Assembly: GCA_023265995.1 (NCBI GenBank)
Contig: JAHFSA010000005.1
Location: forward strand, 124,001 to 188,000
DNA: 64,000 bases
Source of the DNA: Perlucidibaca sp.
Lineage (GTDB): Bacteria; Pseudomonadota; Gammaproteobacteria; Pseudomonadales; Moraxellaceae
Reading direction: 5' to 3'
A program made the translations under genes and the position numbers. Below, piece by piece: positions 43,852 to 52,709 of this stretch. Each line of letters begins with the position of its first letter. Positions within the stretch are counted from its first letter, which is position 1. The notes under the pieces were generated by a model. That model had not been told where the DNA came from. It saw only the letters and a list, made by a program, of their open reading frames with translations, and ran no database searches.

Positions 43852-45327
43852 TCAGCGCGGCTTCCTGGCAGGGCCGCCCGAAGGGCGACCGGATCCGCTG
43901 CCCGCCGCACCCGCATCCGCCGCAAAGCCGGCAGCCGAACCACTGACAAGCTGGCGCGCCTTGAAGCGGCGGCCCTTGATGCCGGCATCGGAGATGCGGC
44001 GCAAGGCGGCAGGCGCGACTTCACGATCAACCGCGACATAGGCATGGAGATCGAAGATCTCGATCTTGCCGATCTGGGCACCGAGAATGCCGCCCTCCCC
44101 GGTCAGCGCGCCGAGGATGTCGCCTGGGCGCAGCTTGTCCTTGCGGCCGCCGGCGATCTGCAGGGTGACGCGGCGCGGCGCCGGCACCTTGGCCAGCGAG
44201 TTGACCACCGGCAGATCCTGCCAGCTCAGGCTGAGCTTCTGGTATTCCTCGATGGCGCTGGCGCGATGCGCTTCCGACGGTGCGCACAGGCTGAGCGCAA
44301 GACCGCTCTGGCCAGCACGACCGGTGCGGCCGATACGGTGGATATGGGTCTCGGGATCGAAGGCCAGCTCGACATTGATCACCGCCGCCAGATCCTTGAT
44401 GTCGAGGCCGCGGGCGGCGACATCGGTGGCGACCAGCAGCGGACAGCTCTGGTTGGCGAACTGCACCAGCACCAGATCGCGGTCGCGCTGCTCGAGATCG
44501 CCATGCAGCGCGGCGACATGGAAGCCCTGCTCACGCAGGGTCTGGGCGACTTCGTCACAGCGTTGCTTGGTATTGCAGAACATCACCGCCGACGCCGGCT
44601 GGTAGTGGCGCAGCAGCGCATTCAGCGCCTGCGGCCTGGCCTTGCCGTCGACCTCGAAGAAAATCTGCTCGATCTGGCTGTCGACATGCACGGACTCGAC
44701 CGTGACCTCGACCGGGTTCTGCTGGAAGCGGCCGCTGAGGGCGCGGATCTCGTCCGAATAGGTCGCCGAGAACAGCAGGTTCTGACGGCGCTGCGGCAGG
44801 AAGCTGGTGACTTCGACCATGCTGTCGTGGAAACCCATGTCGAGCATGCGGTCGGCCTCGTCCATCACCAGCGTGCGCAGACCGGAGAGAGTCAGCGAAC
44901 CCTGCTGGAGATGCTTGAGCACACGACCCGGTGTGCCGACGACGATGTGCGCGCCGAACTCCAGCGAACCCAGCTGCGGCCCCATCGGGGTGCCGCCGCA
45001 GAGCGTGATGATCTTGGTGTTGTCGAAGGCACGGGCGAGACGGCGCAGCTCCTTGGCGACCTGGTCAGCCAGCTCGCGCGTCGGGCACAGCACCAGCGCC
45101 TGCGTGGCCAGGTTGCGGACATCGAGCGCGGACAGCAGCGCGATGCCGAAGGCCGCGGTCTTGCCGCTGCCGGTCTTGGCCTGGGCGATGACATCGCGCC
45201 CGGCCAGCAGCGAGGGCAGGCTTTCGGCCTGGATGGGCGTCATGGTGTCGTAGCCCAGCTCCGCCAGGTTGGCGAGCATGGCCTGCGACAGCGGCAGAGA
45301 GGAAAAAGCAGCGTTGGATGACGTCAC
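43852..45327 (-). CDS. dbpA: DEAD-box RNA helicase DbpA
   Basis: 491 residues. Helicase motifs: AKTGSGKT near residue 50, PTRELADQV, GTPGRVLKH, VMDEADRMLDMG, SATYSD and HRIGRTGRAG. The C-terminal RNA-binding domain (GDILGALTGEGGILGAQIGK then IEIFDLHAYVAVDREVA) is the DbpA RNA-recognition fold that targets hairpin 92 of 23S rRNA during ribosome assembly. A Gly/Ala/Pro/Arg tail (GSGRPSGGPARKPR) follows. Confidence 0.93.
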   Translation of the reverse strand: MTSSNAAFSSLPLSQAMLANLAELGYDTMTPIQAESLPSLLAGRDVIAQAKTGSGKTAAFGIALLSALDVRNLATQALVLCPTRELADQVAKELRRLARAFDNTKIITLCGGTPMGPQLGSLEFGAHIVVGTPGRVLKHLQQGSLTLSGLRTLVMDEADRMLDMGFHDSMVEVTSFLPQRRQNLLFSATYSDEIRALSGRFQQNPVEVTVESVHVDSQIEQIFFEVDGKARPQALNALLRHYQPASAVMFCNTKQRCDEVAQTLREQGFHVAALHGDLEQRDRDLVLVQFANQSCPLLVATDVAARGLDIKDLAAVINVELAFDPETHIHRIGRTGRAGQSGLALSLCAPSEAHRASAIEEYQKLSLSWQDLPVVNSLAKVPAPRRVTLQIAGGRKDKLRPGDILGALTGEGGILGAQIGKIEIFDLHAYVAVDREVAPAALRRISDAGIKGRRFKARQLVSGSAAGFAADAGAAGSGSGRPSGGPARKPR

Positions 45328-45443
45328 GACAAGAGCCCTGAAAAACGAGGCGACATGTTACCACCGCGCCCGTCCGGTCTCGTTGTTTGTTTTTCAGACA
45401 GCTCCCGCTTTCAGCCGCGACGCCGGCAGCGCGCGGCCTGCGC

Positions 45444-46130
45444 TCAACGCCGCGACTGGCGACGCCCGTCGATTTTCTTGCGGCGCTCGTTGAGGTAGTC
45501 GGGCAGCCAGCGCAAGCCCGGGAAGAACATGATGCGGATGATGCCGATCAGCATCCACAGGTAGGCGCCGCCATAGACCGCGCCACAGAACATGGTCACG
45601 TAATCGAAATTCGGCGACACATACTTGATGCCCCACCACGAAATGATGTCGGTCAGCGCCGCCGCCAGCCCGGCCGGGAATACCCACTGGTAGAGCTTGA
45701 GGCGGTTGAAGTGCATCGAGAACGGGATGCCGATGATGAAGAACGCCGTGGTGAAGCCGAACAGATGGGCATGCGTGAAAGCGATCAGCTTGCCCTGGCT
45801 CATGTTGGCGAAATAGGCCTCGGTGCTGCCGTGCAGGCCGATCTGGTAGTGCACCTCGGCAAGCCCGAAGAAGAAGGCGATGCCGAACAGCACGGTGGCC
45901 AGACCTATGCCGCGTTGCGCTGCCACCGGCAGATCGCGCAGGGAGAACTCGACCTTGGGATCGCGATAGGGAATGAACCAGCGCAGCAGCAGGCAGATGA
46001 GCAGGAACAGCCCGATCAGCGCAATCGGCCCGCCAATGGTGAGCCAGGCCGACGGCTCGGGCGGCACCTGCACGATGGCGGCATCGGTCACCGGAGCATT
46101 GCTGAAGAAATCGAATTTTTCGCCGGCCAT
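45444..46130 (-). CDS. Five-helix membrane protein with a His-rich helix, part of cytochrome cluster
   Basis: 228 residues from the ATG at 46130, which has AAGGAG six bases upstream. I count five membrane helices: around WLTIGGPIALIGLFLLICLL, IGLATVLFGIAFFFGLAEVH, IAFTHAHLFGFTTAFFIIGI, VFPAGLAAALTDIISWWGI and FCGAVYGGAYLWMLIGIIRI. Helix three begins with His-x-His (THAHLFG) and ends at SMHF; another His is at AEVHYQ. Such histidines could bind heme or a metal and pass electrons. I do not recognise the family. It is the last gene of the cytochrome cluster, 33 bp after the monoheme gene. Confidence 0.75.
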   Translation of the reverse strand: MAGEKFDFFSNAPVTDAAIVQVPPEPSAWLTIGGPIALIGLFLLICLLLRWFIPYRDPKVEFSLRDLPVAAQRGIGLATVLFGIAFFFGLAEVHYQIGLHGSTEAYFANMSQGKLIAFTHAHLFGFTTAFFIIGIPFSMHFNRLKLYQWVFPAGLAAALTDIISWWGIKYVSPNFDYVTMFCGAVYGGAYLWMLIGIIRIMFFPGLRWLPDYLNERRKKIDGRRQSRR

Positions 46131-46163
46131 GCCGTGCTCCTTAGCGTCGTGCGGCACTGCCGC

Positions 46164-46940
46164 TCAGGCACCCTTCAGGCGGACATAGAGCAGCGCGCCG
46201 GCCTGCTTGACCGCCGTCGTGATGGCGCCGTCGAGATCCTTGCCGGTCGCCGCCGGCAGCTGGTTGACCATGCGCCCGGTGAACGACGGATAGATCTTGC
46301 TGGCCTTGGCCTGCGGCACGGCATCGGCATGCAGAACCTGGACGCGAGTGACCTTGAGCTGGCGATCGGTGGCCATGAGCAGGAAGAAGACCTTGCCCTG
46401 GTAGGTGGCCGGGAAGATCAGCGCGGTCCCGGCCGGATGGCGATTTTCCAGCGGAATGTAGATCGTGTTCTCGTCGGCCTTGCCCAGCGTCGCACCCAGC
46501 GCTTTCGCAGCCTGGATATCGGCCGGCGTCAGCACGGCATCCTGCGGCAGCCAGGTGGTTATGCTCGGGAACTGAGCACGCACTTCGCGCGGAATCAGAC
46601 TGGCGATGTCCAGCCAGGGACCGGGAGTGGCCGGAGTCGATGCCTTGTCGCCGGGATTGGCCTTGGCCTGGGCTTCAACGGCATTGGCCTTGCCATCACC
46701 ATCGCTGTCGGCGACCGCGATCTTCGCGAAGGCACCGGCATTCTTGCCGGCGGCCTTGAAGGCCTTGCCGTAGGGGTTGAGCGCAGAGCCGCCACCGTCA
46801 CTGTGGCAGGCATTGCAGGACGGCATGTAGCCGAACTCCTGCTTGTAGGCGCGGGCAAAGGCCGGCATGGCCGAACTCAGGCCCGGCAGCATCAGTGCCG
46901 TCAACGCAACAACCCAGGGCAGCGGGCTTGCTGGCTTCAT
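46164..46940 (-). CDS. Exported monoheme cytochrome-like protein with EF-hand-like loop
   Basis: 258 residues from the ATG at 46940 (AAGGA eight bases upstream). A signal peptide ends near SSA24, so the product is periplasmic. One c-type heme motif, CNACH, is at 42-46. A 12-residue loop, DSDGDGKANAVE at 78-89, has Asp/Glu at positions 1, 3, 5 and 12, as in EF-hand/dockerin calcium loops. The C-terminal part, ATYQGKVFFLLMATDRQLKV followed by a segment ending FTGRMVNQ, is reminiscent of FMN-binding (RnfG/NosR-like) domains but lacks the clear SGAT motif, so that is only a suggestion. Confidence 0.72.
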   Translation of the reverse strand: MKPASPLPWVVALTALMLPGLSSAMPAFARAYKQEFGYMPSCNACHSDGGGSALNPYGKAFKAAGKNAGAFAKIAVADSDGDGKANAVEAQAKANPGDKASTPATPGPWLDIASLIPREVRAQFPSITTWLPQDAVLTPADIQAAKALGATLGKADENTIYIPLENRHPAGTALIFPATYQGKVFFLLMATDRQLKVTRVQVLHADAVPQAKASKIYPSFTGRMVNQLPAATGKDLDGAITTAVKQAGALLYVRLKGA

Positions 46941-46972
46941 GAATCTCATCCTTCTTGTCTTGCCTCGCCGGC

Positions 46973-48670
46973 TCAGAAGCCGAAGAGGCTGGGCACCGTG
47001 TCACGCATGGTGGCGACCGATTTCTCGCCGGCCGCGCCGGCAGCCTTGAGTTGCTGATACTGCACCGAATCGCGCGGCGGCATCAGCTTGCTGGCCTTGT
47101 CCGTACCGGTGTAACGCGCCCAGTCGAGCGCATCACGAATCTCGCTTTTGTTGCGGATGTTGTCCAGCACCTCATCCTCGCTGGCTCCCGCCATGAAGTT
47201 CAGACGCTTGGCCGGGTTGCCGCGATGGCAGGCGAAGCAGTGGCTCTCGAACTCCTTGAGCACGACATGCTTGCTGATCTTCAGCGGCGGCACGCCACTC
47301 GCCACCGGCGGCGACATTTCGTGGGTGTCGAGGCAGCAATAACCGACCGGCTGCGCCAGCAAGGCACGCATGATGTTCACGCGCACCACAGGCCGTGGCG
47401 CGAAGACCTCCTCCGGCAAAGCATCGACACGGGCTTCAAGGCGATGGATGTCGTAGCCGCTGACGGCGCCCAGACTCTTGAGGTCGGCATCGGTGAACAG
47501 CGCCGCGACGCCGTAGACGCCATCGACGTCGTTCGCCGTCAGCACCTGCTTGGGCTGGCGCGGTGTCAGCGGATCGAAACGCGCGGCCAGCCTGGGCAGC
47601 TTGTCGAAAGCCGCGAGGTCTTCATTGTCGCGAGCGCCCTCTCCCGGCTTGATGTCACGCGTCCACAGCGATCGCCACCAGCCCTTCAGGCCCTGGCGTT
47701 CGCCTATGGGATCGCGATTGGGCAGATCGGACTCGGGCACGGCAATGCCCCTGGCCGGGAAGTGGCGCTTCTGCAGTTCCTGCAAACGCGCCACATCGGC
47801 ATTGGCGGCATCGAAGCTGCCCGGACTGTCGGCATAGCGCAGGGCCAGCTTGAGCAGGAGGCGACGGCAGTCATTGCCGTCGATGCCACAGCCATCCAGC
47901 CAGATGCGCTGGGTGACGTTGATGAAATTGCCCTGGTCGGTGAGCTGGTCGAAACGCTCGGGCGAGGCCAGCGGCTGCTTGATCGGAATGTGCATGTAGG
48001 GCGTGCTGCCGCCACGCGCCGCGGCAATGGCTGCCGCGGTTTCCTCCTGACCGTTGGTTTCGTTCCACGGACGCTGCGGGAAAATCGGACCGCCACCCTG
48101 ATGGCAGGTCGTGCAGATGGCGCGACGGGCATAGACGATGCGCGGCACGCAGCCGGCGCAATAGTTCTGCACCAGCTGGAACTCGAAACGGCCACCGGCC
48201 TCGTTGTAGCTCAGCACCTCGATCTCGTGAGCCTTTTCGACGAAGCCGAGGAAGAGCTGACCGCGTGGCGAGAAGCCGAGACTGGCGCCATTGCCGGACT
48301 CGAAGTCGGCCGCCATGACCAGGCGCGGATGACCGTCATCGGCCTGCGCCTTGAGCAGCGAACGACCATGCGGAATCAGCACCGCCACCGGCGCGCCACC
48401 CTCGGGGTTGCGATCCTGCAGCAGCTTGACCAGCTTCTCGAAGGGATACGGCAGCACGTCATTCTGGGTGATCAGATGATCGAACAACGAGCGCGTGCCT
48501 TCCGCCGGCAGGTCGCCCTGGGCGATGACACGCGTGGACAGCGAAGCGCCATCCGGCTGACCAGGTCGCGCCAGCTCGGTGATGCTGGCCGTGCTTGTTG
48601 TCGGCTTCTGCCAGACATAAAGCCCGATCAGCAGGAGCGGAATGAGCAGCCAGGCGAGGCGACGTTTCAT
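46973..48670 (-). CDS. Diheme c-type cytochrome, membrane-anchored
   Basis: 565 residues. An N-terminal hydrophobic helix (LAWLLIPLLLIGLYVW) looks like an uncleaved anchor. Two heme c motifs are CTTCH at 186-190 and CFACH at 478-482. An extra Cys171/Cys174 pair (CAGC) lacks the heme-binding His. The segment YCCLDTHEMSPPVASG is also notable. I do not recognise a named family. It lies 65 bp after the RoxA/MauG-like gene and 32 bp before the monoheme gene, so it is within the same probable operon. An electron carrier or partner for the larger cytochrome is inferred. Confidence 0.75.
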   Translation of the reverse strand: MKRRLAWLLIPLLLIGLYVWQKPTTSTASITELARPGQPDGASLSTRVIAQGDLPAEGTRSLFDHLITQNDVLPYPFEKLVKLLQDRNPEGGAPVAVLIPHGRSLLKAQADDGHPRLVMAADFESGNGASLGFSPRGQLFLGFVEKAHEIEVLSYNEAGGRFEFQLVQNYCAGCVPRIVYARRAICTTCHQGGGPIFPQRPWNETNGQEETAAAIAAARGGSTPYMHIPIKQPLASPERFDQLTDQGNFINVTQRIWLDGCGIDGNDCRRLLLKLALRYADSPGSFDAANADVARLQELQKRHFPARGIAVPESDLPNRDPIGERQGLKGWWRSLWTRDIKPGEGARDNEDLAAFDKLPRLAARFDPLTPRQPKQVLTANDVDGVYGVAALFTDADLKSLGAVSGYDIHRLEARVDALPEEVFAPRPVVRVNIMRALLAQPVGYCCLDTHEMSPPVASGVPPLKISKHVVLKEFESHCFACHRGNPAKRLNFMAGASEDEVLDNIRNKSEIRDALDWARYTGTDKASKLMPPRDSVQYQQLKAAGAAGEKSVATMRDTVPSLFGF

Positions 48671-48735
48671 GTTTCCCTGTCCATCCGCCGCAAAAAGACT
48701 TGCCGCCCGTAGGCGGCAAGTCAGCAGCGGTCACA

Positions 48736-51189
48736 TCACATCAGTTTCAGGAACTCGCGCAGTGCATGCTTGTCCTGCGGCGAGAGATCGACACCAAACT
48801 GGTGACCCTTGTTCTCGACCGGATCATCACAGCCCATGAACAGCGGACGGTGCGGATTCTGCGAGGCGAAGTTGGCCACCGGAGTGCCCTTCTTGACCGG
48901 GATCTTCGGCCAGCCCTGCATGTCTTCGCGCGGCGTCACCGTCATGTCCTCGGTGGTCAGCAGCGTCTTCTGCGGGCGATGCTTCTCGGCCTTGGGATTG
49001 TCCGAGGTCATGAGCTCGTCGAAGGACATCTCGAACTGCTTGATGCGGCCGCGCAGCGTGTAGTCCGGCGCGCCATCGGGCAGGAAGGTGACTTCGCCGA
49101 TCGCGTTGTTGTGCATGAACGGAGCCGTTGCCCACACCGACAGCAGCGAGATGTTGCGCATGTAGCCGGGGCCGCCGGTGACCTTGCTCTCGCCCAGCTT
49201 CATGCCGCCGATCAGCGGGATCATGCGGTTGAGCACGCGCGGCACGCTGCCCGGAGACGGCGAGTCCTTGTAGGTCTCGGAGGAGAACTCCTCCCAGACA
49301 TGGCCCTTGTTGTGGTTGTTGTGCAGGGCGCGGCACATGTTGGTGCCGACGATGTTGAACGGCGTGCGTTCGTCATTGCCCAGCCAGTCCTGACCGAAGA
49401 TGTCCTTGTCGGCGAACTGCTTCGGACGCAGGCGACCATCCTGATCCTTGGCCAGGAAGTTGGCGATGAACTTGGGATCATTGCGCTCGGCTTCGCTGTA
49501 CTCGGTGGTCCAGTAGTCTTCCTTGCCGAAAATGTGGCCCTGGTAGAACTTCTCCAGCGCGACCTTGTCGTTGCGGATGTTGGCCGGTGCCATCTTGGTG
49601 CTGTGACAGCTGGCGCACTCGCGGGCAAAGACCTTGCGACCCTGCGGCACGGCCTGGGTGTCGATGAAGCTGCTGCCCGGCGTGCCGTCGACATCCTTGG
49701 ATGCCATCAGGTAGGTCGGACCGCCGGTGAGCAGGAAGGCCGTGAGGTCATCCATCTTGGCATCGGCATAGTTCCACGGATCGCACTGCGCGGCGCACTG
49801 CATGATGCGCATCGGGCTCTGCTCGCTGCCGCGGCCGACCAGACGTCCCGGGTACGGGAAGTTCGGAACCCAGCACTCTTCCGTGCACATGCCGATGTTG
49901 ACGTAGACACGGATCAGCGCGAGATGCTCGCCGACGCTGTCCTCGCCACCCTTGAGCACATGACGGGTGTTGGCCTTCTTGATCTCGCCCGTGACCGGGT
50001 TCTTCATGACTTCTTCGAACAGACGCTTGTTGTGGAAGTCCATGATGTTGTTCTGGGTGCCCGGATTGTGCATCCAGTCGGAAGCCACCAGCGAGGTATC
50101 GATGGTGCCGAGACGGCCGCCCTTGAGGATCTGGCGGGCCGGGCTGTTCTGCGCAACGCCATGGAAGAACGCATCCGGCTGCACGGTATGCTGGTTGCCG
50201 ATGGTACCCGACAGGTTGGCCCAGGTTGGCTGGTTCGGATTCGCCGGCGGGTTGGTCGGATCGATGCCGACGTGGCACTGCACGCAGGGGTGACCGATCA
50301 CGTAGCGCTTGTTCTGCTTGATCTCGGTCGGATCATAGGCGGCAGTCTGCGGGTCGTAGACGACCTTGCCATCCTTGTCCTTGATCGGATCGGCGTAGTA
50401 CTTGCGGTAGCCGAGCACACCCGAGGAATGCGGGTCCTGGCACTTGTCATACCAGTTGGTCGAAGCATCGCCCTGGACGCAGTCCGGATCGTTGATCAGA
50501 CCCCACTTGCTGAAACGGACCGGACGCGTACGCGTGTCCAGCCACGGATAGTTCATGTTTTCCTTGCCGACCACGCGCGACTGGTGGAGATAGTTCTCGT
50601 CCTGGTTGCCGAATGTGCCCTTGAACCAGACATCGCGACCACGGCGAACCTGGTCACGCATGGCCTGAGCCTTGGCCGGGTCCTTGGCTTCGACATCCTT
50701 GAACAGCTGCGCGACATAGCGGCAGCCTTCGGCGTCATAGCCAGTGGGCTGGGCTTCGGTGCAGGGCGGCGGCACGTACTGGGGAATCGGCTTGGAGGTC
50801 CAGGTCACCGCGTCGCCACGCTTGTGGGTATCCGCGCTGGTGCCTTCCTTCCAGACCTTGCGTGCCGCCAGGGTGTCGTAGAAGTGGTCCTTGAACCACT
50901 GCTCGCGCTGCTTCCAGTAGGGCGTGCCCTGATAGATGCCGGTGGTCAGATGGCGATCAACCAGTCCTTCCAGCGACACGCTGCGATAGGTCGAGTGATA
51001 GGGCTCGGTCGACACCGGCACATGGCCTGTCGGCATGTCATAGGGAGACAGCGGCTCGACTACAGGCAAGGCAATCTTGTCAGGGACCGGAGGAACCGCC
51101 GGGGGGGCTGGAGGCATGGTGGCGATATTGAATACGACTGCAGCGCCAACGATGACGAGAGCCGAAATGCCCAGTGTTTTCTTCTTCAT
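48736..51189 (-). CDS. Large diheme cytochrome of the MauG/RoxA/CcP superfamily-like type
   Basis: 817 residues, with an N-terminal helix (GISALVIVGAAVVFNIA) followed by a Pro-rich linker, so a membrane anchor or signal. Heme motifs are CVQCH at 302-306 and CASCH at 525-529. NISLLSVWATAPFMHNNAIG around 679-698 matches the T-x-P-F/Y-x-H-N catalytic-domain stretch of diheme peroxidases, MauG and rubber oxygenase RoxA. Many extra cysteines (CTEEC, CAAQC) could form disulfides in the periplasm. Whether it is a peroxidase, an oxygenase or an electron carrier is open. It is the first gene of the cluster, and an inverted repeat lies upstream. Confidence 0.75.
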   Translation of the reverse strand: MKKKTLGISALVIVGAAVVFNIATMPPAPPAVPPVPDKIALPVVEPLSPYDMPTGHVPVSTEPYHSTYRSVSLEGLVDRHLTTGIYQGTPYWKQREQWFKDHFYDTLAARKVWKEGTSADTHKRGDAVTWTSKPIPQYVPPPCTEAQPTGYDAEGCRYVAQLFKDVEAKDPAKAQAMRDQVRRGRDVWFKGTFGNQDENYLHQSRVVGKENMNYPWLDTRTRPVRFSKWGLINDPDCVQGDASTNWYDKCQDPHSSGVLGYRKYYADPIKDKDGKVVYDPQTAAYDPTEIKQNKRYVIGHPCVQCHVGIDPTNPPANPNQPTWANLSGTIGNQHTVQPDAFFHGVAQNSPARQILKGGRLGTIDTSLVASDWMHNPGTQNNIMDFHNKRLFEEVMKNPVTGEIKKANTRHVLKGGEDSVGEHLALIRVYVNIGMCTEECWVPNFPYPGRLVGRGSEQSPMRIMQCAAQCDPWNYADAKMDDLTAFLLTGGPTYLMASKDVDGTPGSSFIDTQAVPQGRKVFARECASCHSTKMAPANIRNDKVALEKFYQGHIFGKEDYWTTEYSEAERNDPKFIANFLAKDQDGRLRPKQFADKDIFGQDWLGNDERTPFNIVGTNMCRALHNNHNKGHVWEEFSSETYKDSPSPGSVPRVLNRMIPLIGGMKLGESKVTGGPGYMRNISLLSVWATAPFMHNNAIGEVTFLPDGAPDYTLRGRIKQFEMSFDELMTSDNPKAEKHRPQKTLLTTEDMTVTPREDMQGWPKIPVKKGTPVANFASQNPHRPLFMGCDDPVENKGHQFGVDLSPQDKHALREFLKLM

Positions 51190-51247
51190 TGTTGCTCCGG
51201 GTGAGCTTTTTCAGAGGAGTCTATAGCGACTGGTTTCAGCCCACAAC

Positions 51248-51263
51248 TGGTACTTTAGTACCA
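51248..51263. promoter_or_regulatory. Inverted repeat upstream of the cytochrome cluster
   Basis: TGGTAC and GTACCA are separated by TTTA, centred about 66 bp upstream of the 817-residue cytochrome start in the mnmE-cytochrome gap. The position suits an operator or promoter-proximal regulator site. No regulator gene is adjacent. Confidence 0.45.
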
Positions 51264-51329
51264 ATTCTTGAGAAGATCAATATTTGCACTGATTTCCGGC
51301 GACGAACGGTTGTCGGATACCTGCGCCGG

Positions 51330-52694
51330 CTACTTGCCTATGCAGAAGCTGGAAAAGATGCGGCCGAGCAGATCATCCGGCGAAAACGCTCCGGTGATTT
51401 CGGAAAGCGCCTGCTGGGCGAGGCGCAGATCCTCGGCAGCCAGCTCGCCGGCATGCAGCGCGGTCAGGGCATGCTCGGCCTGCACGATATGGGCTCGTGT
51501 GCGATCCAGCGCATCGAGATGACGCCGGCGGGCGGAAAAACTGCCGGTGCCCTGGGCCTGGTAGCCCATGAGCTGCTTGAGATGCTCGCGCAGGGCATCC
51601 AGTCCCTGCCCTTCCCGCGCCGACACCACGACACAGGGCAAGTCACGACCGGCCATGTTCATGTTCTGCAGACCTGGCTGCAGGCCGCTGCGATCGCACT
51701 TGTTGGCAATCAGGGTGAGCTGCCTGGGCAGGGGATCGAAAAAACGCGCCAGTGACTGTTCCGGATTCTCCGAGGCATCGCTGGCATCCCAGACGAACAG
51801 GATGCGATCGGCCTTGTCGATTTCCAGCCAGGCACGACGTATGCCCTCGCGCTCGACCACATCGGGGCTCTCGCGCAGGCCGGCGGTATCGATCACATGC
51901 AGCGGCATGCCATCGATCTGGATATGTTCGCGCAGCACATCACGGGTCGTGCCGGCGATATCGGTGACGATGGCCACGTCATTGCCGGCCAGCTGATTGA
52001 GCAGACTGGACTTGCCGGCATTCGGCCGCCCGGCGATCACCACCCGCATTCCCTCCTTCAGCAGCATGCCCTGCCGGGCCTCGGCGAGCACGCCATCCAG
52101 ACTGGCCAGCACCTCCCGACAGCGCGACAGTATCTGGCCATCCGCCAGAAAATCGATTTCCTCTTCGGGAAAATCGATGGCGGCCTCAACGTGCAGACGC
52201 AGCACGATCAGTGCTTCCAGCAAATCGTTGATGCGTGCCGAAAACACGCCTTGCAGGGAATGCAGAGCGGAACGCGCCGCCTGCTCGGAACCCGCCTCGA
52301 TGAGATCGGCGATGGCCTCGGCCTGTGCCAGGTCGAGCTTGTCGTTAACAAAGGCACGCTCGGAAAACTCGCCGGGCCGGGCCAGTCTCGCGCCCAGTGC
52401 CAGCAAGCGCTGCAGCAGCATGTCGAGCACCACCGGGCCGCCATGGCCCTGAATCTCGACCACGTCTTCGCCGGTGAAGGAATTCGGCGCAGGAAAGCAG
52501 ATCAGCAGACCCTCATCGAGCGCTTGCTGTCTGTCATCGAGAAAAGACGTGTAGTAGGCGTGGCGTGGCTGCAGATCTTCGCCACGTGCCGTGATGGCCC
52601 GGGCCATGGTCATGGCAGCCGGACCGGAGATGCGGATGATGCCGACCCCGCCGCGTCCGGGCGGGGTGGCAATGGCGGCGATGGTGTCGTTCAC
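51330..52694 (-). CDS. mnmE: tRNA modification GTPase MnmE
   Basis: 454 residues. An N-terminal tetrahydrofolate-binding domain begins [20 protein letters not shown]; the G domain has [30 protein letters not shown] and NKCD; the C-terminal helical end is SSFCIGK with the conserved cysteine. With MnmG it modifies wobble U34 of tRNAs. It follows yidC, 15 bp apart. Confidence 0.97.
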   Translation of the reverse strand: MNDTIAAIATPPGRGGVGIIRISGPAAMTMARAITARGEDLQPRHAYYTSFLDDRQQALDEGLLICFPAPNSFTGEDVVEIQGHGGPVVLDMLLQRLLALGARLARPGEFSERAFVNDKLDLAQAEAIADLIEAGSEQAARSALHSLQGVFSARINDLLEALIVLRLHVEAAIDFPEEEIDFLADGQILSRCREVLASLDGVLAEARQGMLLKEGMRVVIAGRPNAGKSSLLNQLAGNDVAIVTDIAGTTRDVLREHIQIDGMPLHVIDTAGLRESPDVVEREGIRRAWLEIDKADRILFVWDASDASENPEQSLARFFDPLPRQLTLIANKCDRSGLQPGLQNMNMAGRDLPCVVVSAREGQGLDALREHLKQLMGYQAQGTGSFSARRRHLDALDRTRAHIVQAEHALTALHAGELAAEDLRLAQQALSEITGAFSPDDLLGRIFSSFCIGK

Positions 52695-52709
52695 GACCGC
52701 CGCCAGGGC

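Noticed and set aside
48700-51204. 834-codon plus-strand open frame opposite the 817-residue cytochrome
   Set aside because: It mirrors the cytochrome gene. No start context or recognisable domain, while the reverse strand has heme motifs and an N-terminal signal/anchor.
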